In this document: one piece after another, positions 34,699-50,066 of the stretch
Layout of the letters: each line of letters opens with the position of its first letter
How positions within the stretch are numbered: the first letter of the stretch is position 1
Source of the DNA: Portulaca oleracea
Taxonomy: Eukaryota; Streptophyta; Magnoliopsida; Caryophyllales; Portulacaceae
Length of the DNA: 64,000 bases
Direction of reading: 5' to 3'
Assembly: GCA_029582165.1 (NCBI GenBank)
Contig: CM055875.1
Span: forward strand, 13,493,968-13,557,967
The notes under the pieces: model-generated
The model's input: the letters and a program-made list of their open reading frames with translations, nothing else
The model's database searches: none
Told to the model about the DNA's origin: nothing
Program-made: the position numbers and the translations under genes

Positions 34699-35941
34699 AG
34701 TTGAAATACAATCCAAACACACATAAAACATGCACGGCCACACGCCGGAGTTCAAATACAATCCAAACACAACTTAAACCATTCACGGCCACACGCCGGA
34801 GTTCAAATACAATCCAAACACAACTTAAAACATTCAAGGCCACACGCCGGAGTTCAAATATAATCCAAACACAACTTAAACCACTCACGGCCACACGCCG
34901 GAGTTCAAATACAATCCAAACACACATAAAACATGCACGACACACGCTGGAGTTCAAATACAATCCAAACTCAACTTAAACCATTCACGGCCACACGCCG
35001 GAGTTCAAATACAATCTAAACACACATAAAACATGCACGGCCACACGCCTGAGTTCAAATACAATTCAAACACAACTTAAACCATTCACGGCCACACGCC
35101 GGACTTCAAATACAATCCAAACACAACATAAACCATTAACGCCACACGCGGAGTTGAAATACAATCGAAACACACATAAAACATACACGGCCACACGTCG
35201 TAGTTCAAATACAATCCAAACACAACTTAATTAATTCACGACTATACGCCGAAGTTCAAATACAATCCAAGCACAAATAAAACATGCACGGCCACACGCC
35301 GGAGTTCAAATATAATCCAAACACAACTTAAACCATTTACGGCCACACACCGGAGTTCAAATACAATCCAAACACACATAAAACATGCACGACCACACGA
35401 CGGAATTCAAATGCAATCCAAACACAATTTAAACCATTCACGGCCACACGCTGGAGTTCAAATACAATCCAAGCACAAATAAAACATGCACGGCCACACG
35501 CTGGAGTTCAAATATAATCCAAACACAACTTAAACCATTTACGGCCACACACCGGAGTTCAATACAATCCAAACACACATAAAACATGCACGACCACACG
35601 ACGGAATTCAAATGCAATCCAAACACAATTTAAACCATTCACGGCCACACGCTGGAGTTCAAATACAATCCCAACACATATAAAACATTCACGACCACAC
35701 GCCGGAGTTCAAATACAATCCAAACACAACTTAAACCATTCACGGCCACACGCCGGAGTTCAAATACAATCCAAACACACATAAAACATGCACGGCCACA
35801 CGCCGGAGTTCAAATACAATCCAAACACACCTTAAACCATTCACGGCCACACGCCGGACTTCAAATATAATCCAAACACACATAAACCATGCACGGCCAC
35901 ACGCCGGAGTTCAAATACAATCCAAACACAACTTAAACCAT

Positions 35942-38900
35942 TCACGGCCAGACGCCGGAGTTCAAATACAATCCAAACACACATAAAACATGCACGACCA
36001 CACGCCAGAGTTCAAATACAATCCAAACACAACTTAATCCATTCACGGCCACACGCCGGAGTTCAAATACAATCCAAACACAACTTAAAACATTCAAGGC
36101 CACACGCCGGAGTTCAAATATAATCCAAACACAACTTAAACCACTCACGGCCACACGCCGGAGTTCAAATACAATCCAAACACACATAAAACATGCACGA
36201 CCAGACGCCGGAGTTTAAATACAATCCAATATCAACTTAAACCATTCACGGCCACACGTCGGAGTTCAAATACAATCTAAACACATAAAACATGTACGGC
36301 CACACGCGAGTTCAAATACAATTCAAACACAACTTAAACCATTCACGGCCACACGGACTTCAAATACAATCCAAACACAACATAAACCATTAACGACCAC
36401 ACGCCGGAGTTGAAATACAATCGAAACACACATAAAACATACACGGCCACACGTCGTAGTTCAAATACAATCCAAACACAACTTAATTAATTCACGACTA
36501 TACGCCGAAGTTCAAATACAATCCAAGCACAAATAAAACATGCACGGCCACACGCCGGAGTTCAAATATAATCCAAACACAACTTAAACCATTTACGGCC
36601 ACACACCGGAGTTCAAATACAATCCAAACACACATAAAACATGCACGACCACACGACGGAATTCAAATGCAATCCAAACACAATTTAAACCATTCACGGC
36701 CACACGCTGGAGTTCAAATACAATCCAAACACATATAAAACATTCACGACCACACGCCGGAGTTCAAATACAATCCAAACACAACTTAAACCATTCACGG
36801 CCACACGCCGGAGTTGAAATACAATCCAAACACACATAAAACATGCACGGCCACACGCCGGAGTTCAAATATAATCCAAACACAACTTAAACCATTCACG
36901 GCCACACGCCGGACATCAAATACAATCCAAACACACATAAACCATGCACGGCCACACGCCGGAGTTCAAATACAATCCAAACACAACTTAAACCATTCAC
37001 GGCCAGACGCCGGAGTTCAAATACAATCCAAACACACATAAAACATGCACGACCACACGCCAGAGTTCAAATACAATCCAAACACAACTTAAACCATTCA
37101 CGGCCACACGCCGGAGTTTAAATACAATCCAAACACACATAAAACATGCACGGCCACACGCCAGAGTTCAGATACAATCCAAACACAACTTAAACCATTA
37201 ACGGCCACACGCCGAAGTTCAAATACAATCCAAACACATTTTAAACCACTAACGGCCACACGCCAGAGATATAATACAATCTAAACACACATAAAACATG
37301 CACGACCACACGCCGGAGTTCAAATACAATCCAAACACACATAAAACATGCACGGCCACACGCCGGAGTTCAAATACAATCCAAACACAACTTAAACTAT
37401 TCACGACCTCACGCCGGAGTTCAAATACAATCCAAAAACTCATAAAACATGCACGGCTACATGCCGGAGTTCAAATAGAGTCCAAACACACATAAAACAT
37501 GCACGGCCACATGCCGGAGTTCAAATACATTCTAAACACATCTTAAACCACTCACGGCCACACGCCGGAGTTCAAATACAATCTAAACACACATAAAACA
37601 TGCACGGCCACACGCCGGAGTTTAAATACAATCCAAACACAACATAAACCATTAACGACCACACGCCGGAGTTGAAATACAATCGAAACACACATAAAAC
37701 ATACACGGCCACACGTCGTAGTTCAAATACAATCCAAACACAACTTAAACCATTCACGGCCACACGCCGGAGTTGAAATACAATCCAAACACATATAAAA
37801 CATGCACGGCCACACGCTGGAGTTCAAATATAATCCAAACACAACTTAAACCATTTACGGCCACACACCGGAGTTCAATACAATCCAAACACACATAAAA
37901 CATGCACGACCACACGCCGGAGTTCAAATACAATCCAAACACACATAAAACATGCACGGCCACACGCCGGAGTTCAAATACAATCCAAACACAACTTAAA
38001 CTATTCACGACCTCACGCCGGAGTTCAAATACAATCCAAAAACTCATAAAACATGCACGGCTACATGCCGGAGTTCAAATAGAGTCCAAACACACATAAA
38101 ACATGCACGGCCACATGCCGGAGTTCAAATACATTCTAAACACATCTTAAACCACTCACGGCCACACGCTGGAGTTCAAATACAATCCAAACACACATAA
38201 AACATGCACGGCCACACGCCGGAGTTTAAATACAATCCAAACACAACATAAACCATTAACGACCACACGCCGGAGTTGAAATACAATCGAAACACACATA
38301 AAACATACACGGCCACACGTTGTAGTTCAAATACAATCCAAACACAACTTAATTAATTCACGACTATACGCCGAAGTTCAAATACAATCCAAGCACAAAT
38401 AAAACATGCACGGCCACGCGCCGGAGTTCAAATATAATCCAAACACAACTTAAACCATTTACGGCCACACACCGGAGTTCAAATACAATCCAAACACACA
38501 TAAAACATGCACGACCACACGACGGAATTCAAATGCAATCCAAACACAATTTAAACCATTCACGGCCACACGCGGGAGTTCAAATACAATCCCAACACAT
38601 ATAAAACATTCACGACCACACGCCGGAGTTCAAATACAATCCAAACACAACTTAAACCATTCACGGCCACACGCCGGAGTTGAAATACAATCCAAACACA
38701 CATAAAACATGCACGGCCACACGCCGGAGTTCAAATACAATCCAAACACAACTTAAACCATTCACGGCCACACGCCGGACTTCAAATACAATCCAAACAC
38801 ACATAAACCATGCACGGCCACACGCCGGAGTTCAAATACAATCCAAACACAACTTAAACCATTCACGGCCAGACGCCGGAGTTCAAATACAATCCAAACA

Positions 38901-41886
38901 CACATAAAACATGCACGACCACACGCCAGAGTTCAAATACAATCCAAACACAACTTAAACCATTCACGGCCACACGCCGGAGTTCAAATACAATCCAAAC
39001 ACAACTTAAAACATTCAAGGCCACACGCCGGAGTTCAAATATAATCCAAACACAACTTAAACCACTCACGGCCACACGCCGGAGTTCAAATACAATCCAA
39101 ACACACATAAAACATGCACGACCAGACGCCGGAGTTTAAATACAATCCAATATCAACTTAAACCATTCACGGCCACACGTCGGAGTTCAAATACAATCTA
39201 AACACACATAAAACATGCACGGCCACACGCCAGAGTTCAAATACAATTCAAACACAACTTAAACCATTCACGGCCACACGCCGGACTTCAAATACAATCC
39301 AAACACAACATAAACCATTAACGACCACACGCCGGAGTTGAAATACAATCGAAACACACATAAAACATACACGGCCACACGTCGTAGTTCAAATACAATC
39401 CAAACACAACTTAATTAATTCACGACTATACGCCGAAGTTCAAATACAATCCAAGCACAAATAAAACATGCACGGCCACACGCCGGAGTTCAAATATAAT
39501 CCAAACACAACTTAAACCATTTACGGCCACACACCGGAGTTCAAATACAATCCAAACACACATAAAACATGCACGACCACACGACGGAATTCAAATGCAA
39601 TCCAAACACAATTTAAACCATTCACGGCCACACGCTGGAGTTCAAATACAATCCAAACACATATAAAACATTCACGACACGCCTGAGTTCAAATACAATC
39701 CAAACACAACTTAAAACATTCACGCCTAAACGCCGTAGTTGAAATACAATCCAATCACAAATAAAACATGCACGGCCACACGCCGGAGTTCAAATATAAT
39801 CCAAACACAACTTAAACCATTCACGGCCACACGCCGGACATCAAATACAATCCAAACACACATAAACCATGCACGGCCACACGCCGGAGTTCAAATACAA
39901 TCCAAACACAACTTAAACCATTCACGGCCAGACGCCGGAGTTCAAATACAATCCAAACACACATAAAACATGCACGACCACACGCCAGAGTTCAAATACA
40001 ATCCAAACACAACTTAAACCATTCACGGCCACACGCCGGAGTTTAAATACAATCCAAACACACATAAAACATGCACGGCCATACGCCAGAGTTCAAATAC
40101 AATCCAAACACAACTTAAACCATTAACGGCCACACGCCGAAGTTCAAATACAATCCAAACACATTTTAAACCACTAACGGCCACACGCCAGAGATATAAT
40201 ACAATCTAAACACACATAAAACATGCACGACCACACGCCGGAGTTCAAATACAATCCAAACACACATAAAACATGCACGGCCACACGCCGGAGTTCAAAT
40301 ACAATCCAAACACAACTTAAACTATTCACGACCTCACGCCGGAGTTCAAATACAATCCAAAAACTCATAAAACATGCACGGCTACATGCCGGAGTTCAAA
40401 TAGAGTCCAAACACACATAAAACATGCACGGCCACATGCCGGAGTTCAAATACATTCTAAACACATCTTAAACCACTCACGGCCACACGCCGGAGTTCAA
40501 ATACAATCCAAACACACATAAAACATGCACGGCCACACGCCGGAGTTTAAATACAATCCAAACACAACATAAACCATTAACGACCACACGCCGGAGTTGA
40601 AATACAATCGAAACACACATAAAACATACACGGCCACACGTCGTAGTTCAAATACAATCCAAACACAACTTAATTAATTCACGACTATACGCCGAAGTTC
40701 AAATACAATCCAAGCACAAATAAAACATGCACGGCCACGCGCCGGAGTTCAAATATAATCCAAACACAACTTAAACCATTTACGGCCACACACCGGAGTT
40801 CAAATACAATCCAAACACACATAAAACATGCACGACCACACGACGGAATTCAATTGCAATCCAAACACAATTTAAACCATTCACAGCCACACGCTGGAGT
40901 TCAAATACAATCCAAACACATATAAAACATTCACGACCACACGCCGGAGTTCAAATACAATCCAAACACAACTTAAACCATTCACGGCCACACGCCGGAG
41001 TTGAAATACAATCCAAACACACATAAAACATGCACGGCCACACGCCGGAGTTCAAATATAATCCAAACACAACTTAAACCATGCACGGCCACACGCCGGA
41101 CTTCAAATACAATCCAAACACACATAAACCATGCACGGCCACACGCCGGAGTTCAAATACAATCCAAACACAACTTAAACCATTCACGGCAACACACAGA
41201 AGTTCAAATACAATACATAAACACATAAAACATGCACGACCACACGCCGAGTTCAAATACAATCCAAACACAACTTAAACCATTCACGGCCACACGGAGT
41301 TTAAATACAATCCAAACACACATAAAACATGCACGGCCACACGCCAGAGTTCAAATACAATCCAAACACAACTTAAACCATTAACGGCCACACGCCGAAG
41401 TTCAAATACAATCCAAACACATTTTAAACCACTAACGGCCACACGCCAGAGTTATAATACAATCTAAACATACATAAAACATGCACGGCCACACGCCGGA
41501 GTTCAAATACAATCCAAACACACATAAAACATGCACGGCCACACGCCGGAGTTCAAATACAATCCAAACACAACTTAAACTATTCACGACCTCACGCCGG
41601 AGTTCAAATACAATCTAAACACTCATAAAACATGCACGGCTACATGCCGGAGTTCAAATACAATCCAAACACAACTTAAACCATTCACGGCCACACGCCG
41701 GAGTTGAAATACAATCCAAACACACATAAAACATGCACGGCCACACGCCGGAGTTCAAATACAATCCAAACACAACTTAAACCATTCACGGCCACACGCC
41801 GGACTTCAAATATAATCCAAACACGCATAAACCATGCACGGCCACACGCCGGAGTTCAAATACAATCCAAACACAACTTAAACCAT
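35942..41886. repeat. Higher-order satellite repeats of about 2.9-3.0 kb
   Basis: The same variant block starts at 35942, 38863 and 41887, spaced 2,921 and 3,024 bp, about 29 and 30 dimers. Independent landmarks agree: 36814 and 39739, 37249 and 40174, and 37298 and 40223 are each 2,925 bp apart. A 604-bp (six-dimer) internal duplication is seen at 37298 and 37902. Confidence 0.75.
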
Positions 41887-44800
41887 TCACGGCCAGACGC
41901 CGGAGTTCAAATACAATCCAAACACACATAAAACATGCACGACCACACGCCAGAGTTCAAATACAATCCAAACACAACTTAAACCATTCACGGCCACACG
42001 CCGGAGTTCAAATACAATCCAAACACAACTTAAAACATTCAAGGCCACACGCCGGAGTTCAAATATAATCCAAACACAACTTAAACCACTCACGGCCACA
42101 CGCCGGAGTTCAAATACAATCCAAACACACATAAAACATGCACGACCAGACGCCGGAGTTTAAATACAATCCAATATCAACTTAAACCATTCACGGCCAC
42201 ACGTCGGAGTTCAAATACAATCTAAACACACATAAAACATGTACGGCCACACGCCAGAGTTCAAATACAATTCAAACACAACTTAAACCATTCACGGCCA
42301 CACGCCGGACTTCAAATACAATCCAAACACAACATAAACCATTAACGACCACACGCCGGAGTTGAAATACAATCGAAACACACATAAAACATACACGGCC
42401 ACACGTCGTAGTTCAAATACAATCCAAACACAACTTAATTAATTCACGACTATACGCCGAAGTTCAAATACAATCCAAGCACAAATAAAACATGCACGGC
42501 CACACGCCGGAGTTCAAATATAATCCAAACACAACTTAAACCATTTACGGCCACACACCGGAGTTCAAATACAATTCAAACACACATAAAACATGCACGA
42601 CCACACGACGGAATTCAAATGCAATCCAAACACAATTTAAACCATTCACGGCCACACGCTGGAGTTCAAATACAATCCAAACACATATAAAACATTCACG
42701 ACCACACGCCGGAGTTCAAATACAATCCAAACACAACTTAAACCATTCACGGCCACACGCCGGAGTTGAAATACAATCCAAACACACATAAAACATGCAC
42801 GCCACACGCCGGAGTTCAAATATAATCCAAACACAACTTAAACCATTCACGACCACACGCCGGACATCAAATACAATCCAAACACACATAAACCATGCAC
42901 GCCACACGTAGTTCAAATACAATCCAAACACAACTTAAACCATTCACGGCCACACGCCGGAGTTCAAATACAATCCAAACACACATAAAACATGCACGAC
43001 CACACGCCGGAGTTCAAATACAATCCAAACACAACTTAAACCATTCACGGCCACACGCCGGAGTTTAAATACAATCCAAACACACATAAAACATGCACGG
43101 CCACACGCCAGAGTTCAAATACAATCCAAACACAACTTAAACCATTAACGGCCACACGCCGAAGTTCAAATACAATCCAAACACATTTTAAACCACTAAC
43201 GGCCACACGCCAGAGATATAATACAATCTAAACACATAAAACATGCACGGCCACACGCCGGAGTTCAAATACAATCCAAACACACATAAAACATGCACGG
43301 CCACACGCCGGAGTTCAAATACAATCCAAACACAACTTAAACTATTCACGACCTCACGATGGAGTTCAAATACAATCCAAAACTCATAAAACATGCACGG
43401 CTACATGCGGAGTTCAAATAGAGTCCAAACACACATAAAACATGCACGGCCACATGCCGGAGTTCAAATACATTCTAAACACATCTTAAACCACACGCTG
43501 GAGTTCAAATACAATCCAAACACACATAAAACATGCACGGCCACACGCCGGAGTTTAAATACAATCCAAACACAACATAAACCATTAACGACCACACGCC
43601 GGAGTTGAAATACAATCGAAACACACATAAAACATACACGGCCACACGTCGTAGTTCAAATACAATCCAAACACAACTTAATTAATTCACGACTATACGC
43701 CGAAGTTCAAATACAATCCAAGCACAAATAAAACATGCACGGCCACGCGCCGGAGTTCAAATATAATCCAAACACAACTTAAACCATTTACGGCCACACA
43801 CCGGAGTTCAAATACAATCCAAACACACATAAAACATGCACGACCACACGACGGAATTCAAATGCAATCCAAACACAATTTAAACCATTCACGGCCACAC
43901 GCTGGAGTTCAAATACAATCCAAACACATATAAAACATTCACGACCACACGGAGTTCAAATACAATCCAAACACAACTTAAACCATTCACGCCACACGTA
44001 GTTGAAATACAATCCAAACACACATAAAACATGCACGGCCACACGCCGGAGTTCAAATATAATCCAAACACAACTTAAACCATGCACGGCCACACGCCGG
44101 ACTTCAAATACAATCCAAACACACATAAACCATGCACGGCCACACGCCGGAGTTCAAATACAATCCAAACACAACTTAAACCATTCACGGCCAGACGCCG
44201 GAGTTCAAATACAATCCAAACACACATAAAACATGCACGACCACACGCCAGAGTTCAAATACAATCCAAACACAACTTAAACCATTCACGGCCACACGCC
44301 GGAGTTTAAATACAATCCAAACACACATAAAACATGCACGGCCACACGCCAGAGTTCAAATACAATCCAAACACAACTTAAACCATTAACGGCCACACGC
44401 CGAAGTTCAAATACAATCCAAACACATTTTAAACCACTAACGGCCACACGCCAGAGTTATAATACAATCTAAACACACATAAAACATGCACGGCCACACG
44501 CCGGAGTTCAAATACAATCCAAACACACATAAAACATGCACGGCCACACGCCGGAGTTCAAATACAATCCAAACACAACTTAAACTATTCACGACCTCAC
44601 GCCGGAGTTCAAATACAATCCAAACACTCATAAAACATGCACGGCTACATGCCGGAGTTCAAATACAGTCCAAACACACATAAAACATGCACGGCCACAT
44701 GCCGGAGTTCAAATACATTCTAAACACAACTTAAACCACTCACGGCCACACGCCGGAGTTCAAATACAATCCAAACACACATAAAACATGCACGGCCACA

Positions 44801-45412
44801 CGCCGGAGTTTAAATACAATCCAAACTCAACTTAAACCATTCACGGCCACACGTCGGAGTTCAAATACAATCTAAACACACATAAAACATGCACGGCCAC
44901 ACGCCAGAGTTCAAATACAATTCAAACACAACTTAAACCATTCACGGCCACACGCCGGACATCAAATACAATCCAAACACAACATAAACCATTAACGACC
45001 ACACGCCGGAGTTGAAATACAATCCAAACACACATAAAACATGCACGGCCACACGTCGTAGTTCAAATACAATCCAAACACAACTTAAACAATTCACGAC
45101 TATACGCCGAAGTTAAAATACAATCCAAGCACAAATAAAACATGCACGGCCACACGCCGGAGTTCAAATATAATCCAAACACAACTTAAACCATTTACGG
45201 CCACACGCCGGAGTTCAAATACAATCCAAACACACATAAAACATGCACGACCACACGACGGAGTTCAAATGCAATCCAAACACAATTTAAACCATTCACG
45301 GCCACACGCTGGAGTTCAAATACAATCCAAACACACATAAAACATTCACGACCACGCTGAGTTCAAATACAATCCAAACACAACTTAAACCATTCACGGC
45401 CACACGCCGGAG

Positions 45413-48400
45413 TTGAAATACAATTCAAACATATATAAAACATGCACGGCCACACACCGGAGTTCAAATACAATCCAAACACAACTTAAACCATTGACGG
45501 CCACATGCCGGAATTCTAATACAATCCAGACACACATAAAACATGCACGGCCACACGCCGGAGTTGAAATACAATCCAAACACAACTTAAACCATTCACG
45601 GCCACACACCGGACTTCAAATACAATACACACACATAAACCATGCACGGCCACACGCCGGAGTTCAAATACAATCCAAACACAACTTAAACCATTCACGG
45701 CCAGACGCCGGAGTTCAAATACAATCCAAACACACTTAAAACATGCACGACCACACGCCAGAGTTCAAATACAATCCAAACACAACTTAAACCATTCACG
45801 GCCACACGCCGGAGTTTAAATACAATCCAAACACACATAAAACATGCACGGCCACACGCCAGAGTTCAAATACAATCCAAACACAACTTAAACCATTAAC
45901 GGCCACACGCCGAAGTTCAAATACAATCCAAACACAATTTAAACCACTAACGGCCACACGCCAGAGTTATAATACAATCTAAACACACATAAAACATGCA
46001 CGGCCACACGCCGGAGTTCAAATACAATCCAAACACACATAAAACATGCACGGCCACACGCCAGAGTTCAAATACAATCCAAACACAACTTAAACTATTC
46101 ACGACCTCACGCCGGAGTTCAAATACAATCCAAACACTCATAAAACATGCACGGCTACATGCCGGAATTCAAATACAGTCCAAACACACATAAAACATGC
46201 ACGGCCACATGCCGGAGTTCAAATACATTCTAAACACATCTTAAACCACTCACGGCCACACGCCGGAGTTCAAATACAATCCAAACACACATAAAACATG
46301 CACGGCCACACGCCGGAGTTTAAATACAATCCAAACTCAACTTAAACCATTCACGGCCACACGCCGGAGTTCAAATACAATCTAAACACACATAAAACAT
46401 GCACGGCCACACGCCAGAGTTCAAATACAATTCAAACACAACTTAAACCATTCACGGCCACACGCCGGACATCAAATACAATCCAAACACAACATAAACC
46501 ATTAACGACCACACGCCGGAGTTGAAATACAATCCAAACACACATAAAACATGCACGGCCACACGTCGTAGTTCAAATACAATCCAAACACAACTTAAAC
46601 AATTCACAACTATACGCCGAAGTTAAAATACAATCCAAGCACAAATAAAACATGCACGGCCACACGCCGGAGTTCAAATATAATCCAAACACAACTTAAA
46701 CAATTTACGGCCACACGCCGGAGTTCAAATACAATCCAAACACACATAAAACATGCACGACCACACGACGGAGTTCAAATGCAATCCAAACACAATTTAA
46801 ACCATTCACGGCCACACGCTGGAGTTCAAATACATTCCATACACACATAAAACATTCACGACCACACGCCGGAGTTCAAATACAATCCAAACACAACTTA
46901 AACCATTCACGGCCACACGCCGGAGTTGAAATACAATTCAAACACATATAAAACATGCACGGCCACACACCGGAGTTCAAATACAATCCAAACACAACTT
47001 AAACCATTGACGGCCACATGCCGGAATTCTAATACAATCCAGACACACATAAAACATGCACGGCCACACGCCGGAGTTCAAATACAATCCAAACACAACT
47101 TAAACCATTCACGGCCACACACCGGACTTCAAATACAATACACACACATAAACCATGCACGGCCACACGCCGGAGTTCAAATACAATCCAAACACAACTT
47201 AAACCATTCACGGCCAGACGCCGGAGTTCAAATACAATCCAAACACACATAAAACATGCACGACCACACGCCAGAGTTCAAATACAATCCAAACACAACT
47301 TAAACCATTCACGGCCACACGCCGGAGTTCAAATACAATCCAAACACACATAAAACATGCACGGCCACACGCCAGAGTTCAAATACAATCCAAACACAAC
47401 TTAAACCATTCACGGCCACACGCCGAAGTTCAAATACAATCCAAACACATTTTAAACCACTCACGGCCACACGCCGGAGTTATAATACAATCTAAACACA
47501 CATAAAACATGCACGGCCACACGCCGGAGTTCAAATACAATCCAAACACACATAAAACATGCACGGCCACACGCCGGAGTTCAAATACAATCCAAACACA
47601 ACTTAAACTATTCACGACCTCACGGCGGAGTTCAAATACAATCCAAACACTCATAAAACATGCACGGCCAAATGCCGGAGTTCAAATACAGTCCAAACAC
47701 ACATAAAACATGCACGACCACATGCCGGAGTTCAAATACATTCTAAACACAACTTAAACCACTCACGGCCACACGCCGGAGTTCAAATACAATCCAAACA
47801 CACATAAAACATGCACGGCCACACGCCGGAGTTCAAATACAATCCAAACTCAACTTAAACCATTCACGGCCACACGCCGGAGTTCAAATACAATCTAAAC
47901 ACACATAAAACATGCACGGCCACACGCCAGAGTTCAAATACAATCCAAACACAACTTAAACCATTCACGGCCACACGCCGGACTTCAAATACAACCCAAA
48001 CACAACTTAAACCATTAACGACCACACGCCGGAGTTGAAATACAATCCAAACACACATAAAACATGCACGGCCACACGCGTAGTTCAAATACAATCCAAA
48101 CACAACTTAAACAATTCACGACTATACGCCGAAGTTCAAATACAATCCAAACACACATAAAACATGCACGGTCACACGCCGGAGTTCAAATATAATCCAA
48201 ACACAACTTAAACCATTCACGGCCACACACCGGAGTTCAAATACAATCCAAACACACATAAAACATGCACCACCACACGACGGAGTTCAAATGCAATCCA
48301 AACACAATTTAAACCATTCATGGCCACACGCTTGAGTTCAAATACAATCCAAACACACATAAAACATTCACGACCACACGCCGAAGTTCAAATACAATTC

Positions 48401-48665
48401 AAACACAACTTAAACCATTCACGGCCACACGCCGAAGTTGAAATACAATCCAAACACACATAAAACATGCACGGCCACACGCTGGAGTTCAACTACAATC
48501 CAAACACAACTTAAACCATTGACGGCCACATGTCGGAATTCTAATACAATCCAGACACACATAAAACATGCACGGCCACACGCCGGAGTTCAAATACAAT
48601 CCAAACACAACTTAAACCATTCACGGCCACACACCGGACTTCAAAAACAATCCAATCACACATAA
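45413..48665. repeat. Higher-order satellite repeats of about 1.51 kb
   Basis: A variant block with GTTGAAATACAATTCAAAC, an ATGCCGGAATTCTAATAC monomer and an ACACCGGACTTC monomer recurs at 45413, 46926 and 48438, spaced 1,513 and 1,512 bp, equal to 15 dimers. The 48438 copy has more substitutions. Confidence 0.8.
47430..48665. repeat. Segmental satellite duplication, copy 1 (offset 5,031 bp)
   Basis: Landmarks at 47430, 47509, 47864 and 48438 recur at 52461, 52540, 52895 and 53469. All are exactly 5,031 bp away, so at least 1.2 kb is duplicated with no net length change. Rare shared variants include CACCACCACACGACGG and GCTTGAGTTC. Confidence 0.85.
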
Positions 48666-49580
48666 ACCATGCACTGCCACACGCCGGAGTTCAAATACAA
48701 TCCAAACACAACTTAAACCATTCACGGCCAGACGCCGGAGTTCAAATACAATCCAAACACACATAAAACATGCACGACCACACGCCAGAGTTCAAATACA
48801 ATCCAAACACAACTTAAACCATTCACGGCCACACGCCGCAGTTCAAATACAATACAAACACACATAAAACATGCACGGCCACACGCCAGAGTTCAAATAC
48901 AATCCAAATACAACTTAAACCATTCACGGCCACACGCCGAAGTTCAAATACAATGCAAACACATTTTAAACCACTCACGGCCACACGCCGGAGTTATAAT
49001 ACAATCTAAACACACATAAAACATGCACGGCCACACGCCGGAGTTCAAATACAATCCAAACACTCATAAAACATGCACGGCCACACGCCGGAGTTCAAAT
49101 ACAATCCAAACACAACTTAAACTATTCACGACCACACGCCGGAGTTCAAATACAATCAAAACACTCATAAAACATGCACGGCCACATGCCGGAGTTCAAA
49201 TACAGTCCAAACACACATAAAACATGCACGGCCACATGCCGGAGTTCAAATACATTCTAAACACAACTTAAACCATTCACGGCCACACGCCGGAGTTGAA
49301 ATACAATCCAAACACACATAAAACATGCACGGCCACACGCCGGAGTTCAAATAAAATCCAAACACAACTTAAACCATTCACGGCCACACGCCGGAGTTCA
49401 AATACAATCCAAACACACATAAAACATGCACGGCCACATGCCGGAGTTAAAATACAATCCAAACACAACTTAAACCATTTAGGCCACATGCCGGAGTTCT
49501 AATACAATCCAAACACACATAAAACATGCACGGCCACACGCCGGAGTTCAAATACAATCCAAACACAACTTAAACCAATC

Positions 49581-50066
49581 ATGGCCAGACACCGGAGTTC
49601 AAATACAGACCAAACACACATAAAACATGCACGGCCACACGCCAGAATTCAAATACAATCCAAACACAACTTAAACCAATCACGGCCACACGCCGAAGTT
49701 CAAATGCAATCCGAACACATTTTAAACCACTCACGGCCACACGCCGGAGTTATAATACAATCTAAACACACATAAAACATGCACGGCCACACGCCGGAGT
49801 TCAAATACAATCCAAACACACATAAAACATGCACAACCACACGACGGAGTTCAAATGCAATCCAAATACAACTTAAACCATTCACGGCCAGACGCTGGAG
49901 TTCAAATACAATCCAAACACACATGAAACATGCACGGCCACACGCCAGAGTTCAAATACAATCCAAACACAACTTAAACCATTCACGGCCACACGCCGAA
50001 CTTCAAACACACATAAAACATGCACGGCCACATGCCGGAATTCTAATACAATCCAAACACACATAA
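49581..50066. repeat. Satellite block with AGACACCGG / CAGACCAAAC monomers
   Basis: A distinctive run (CATGGCCAGACACCGGAG, CAAATACAGACC, CAAATGCAATCCGAAC, CACACATGAAACATG) is found at 32665, 49581, 54568, 56075 and 57572. Spacings are 16,916, 4,987, 1,507 and 1,497 bp, the last two equal to one 15-dimer unit. Confidence 0.8.
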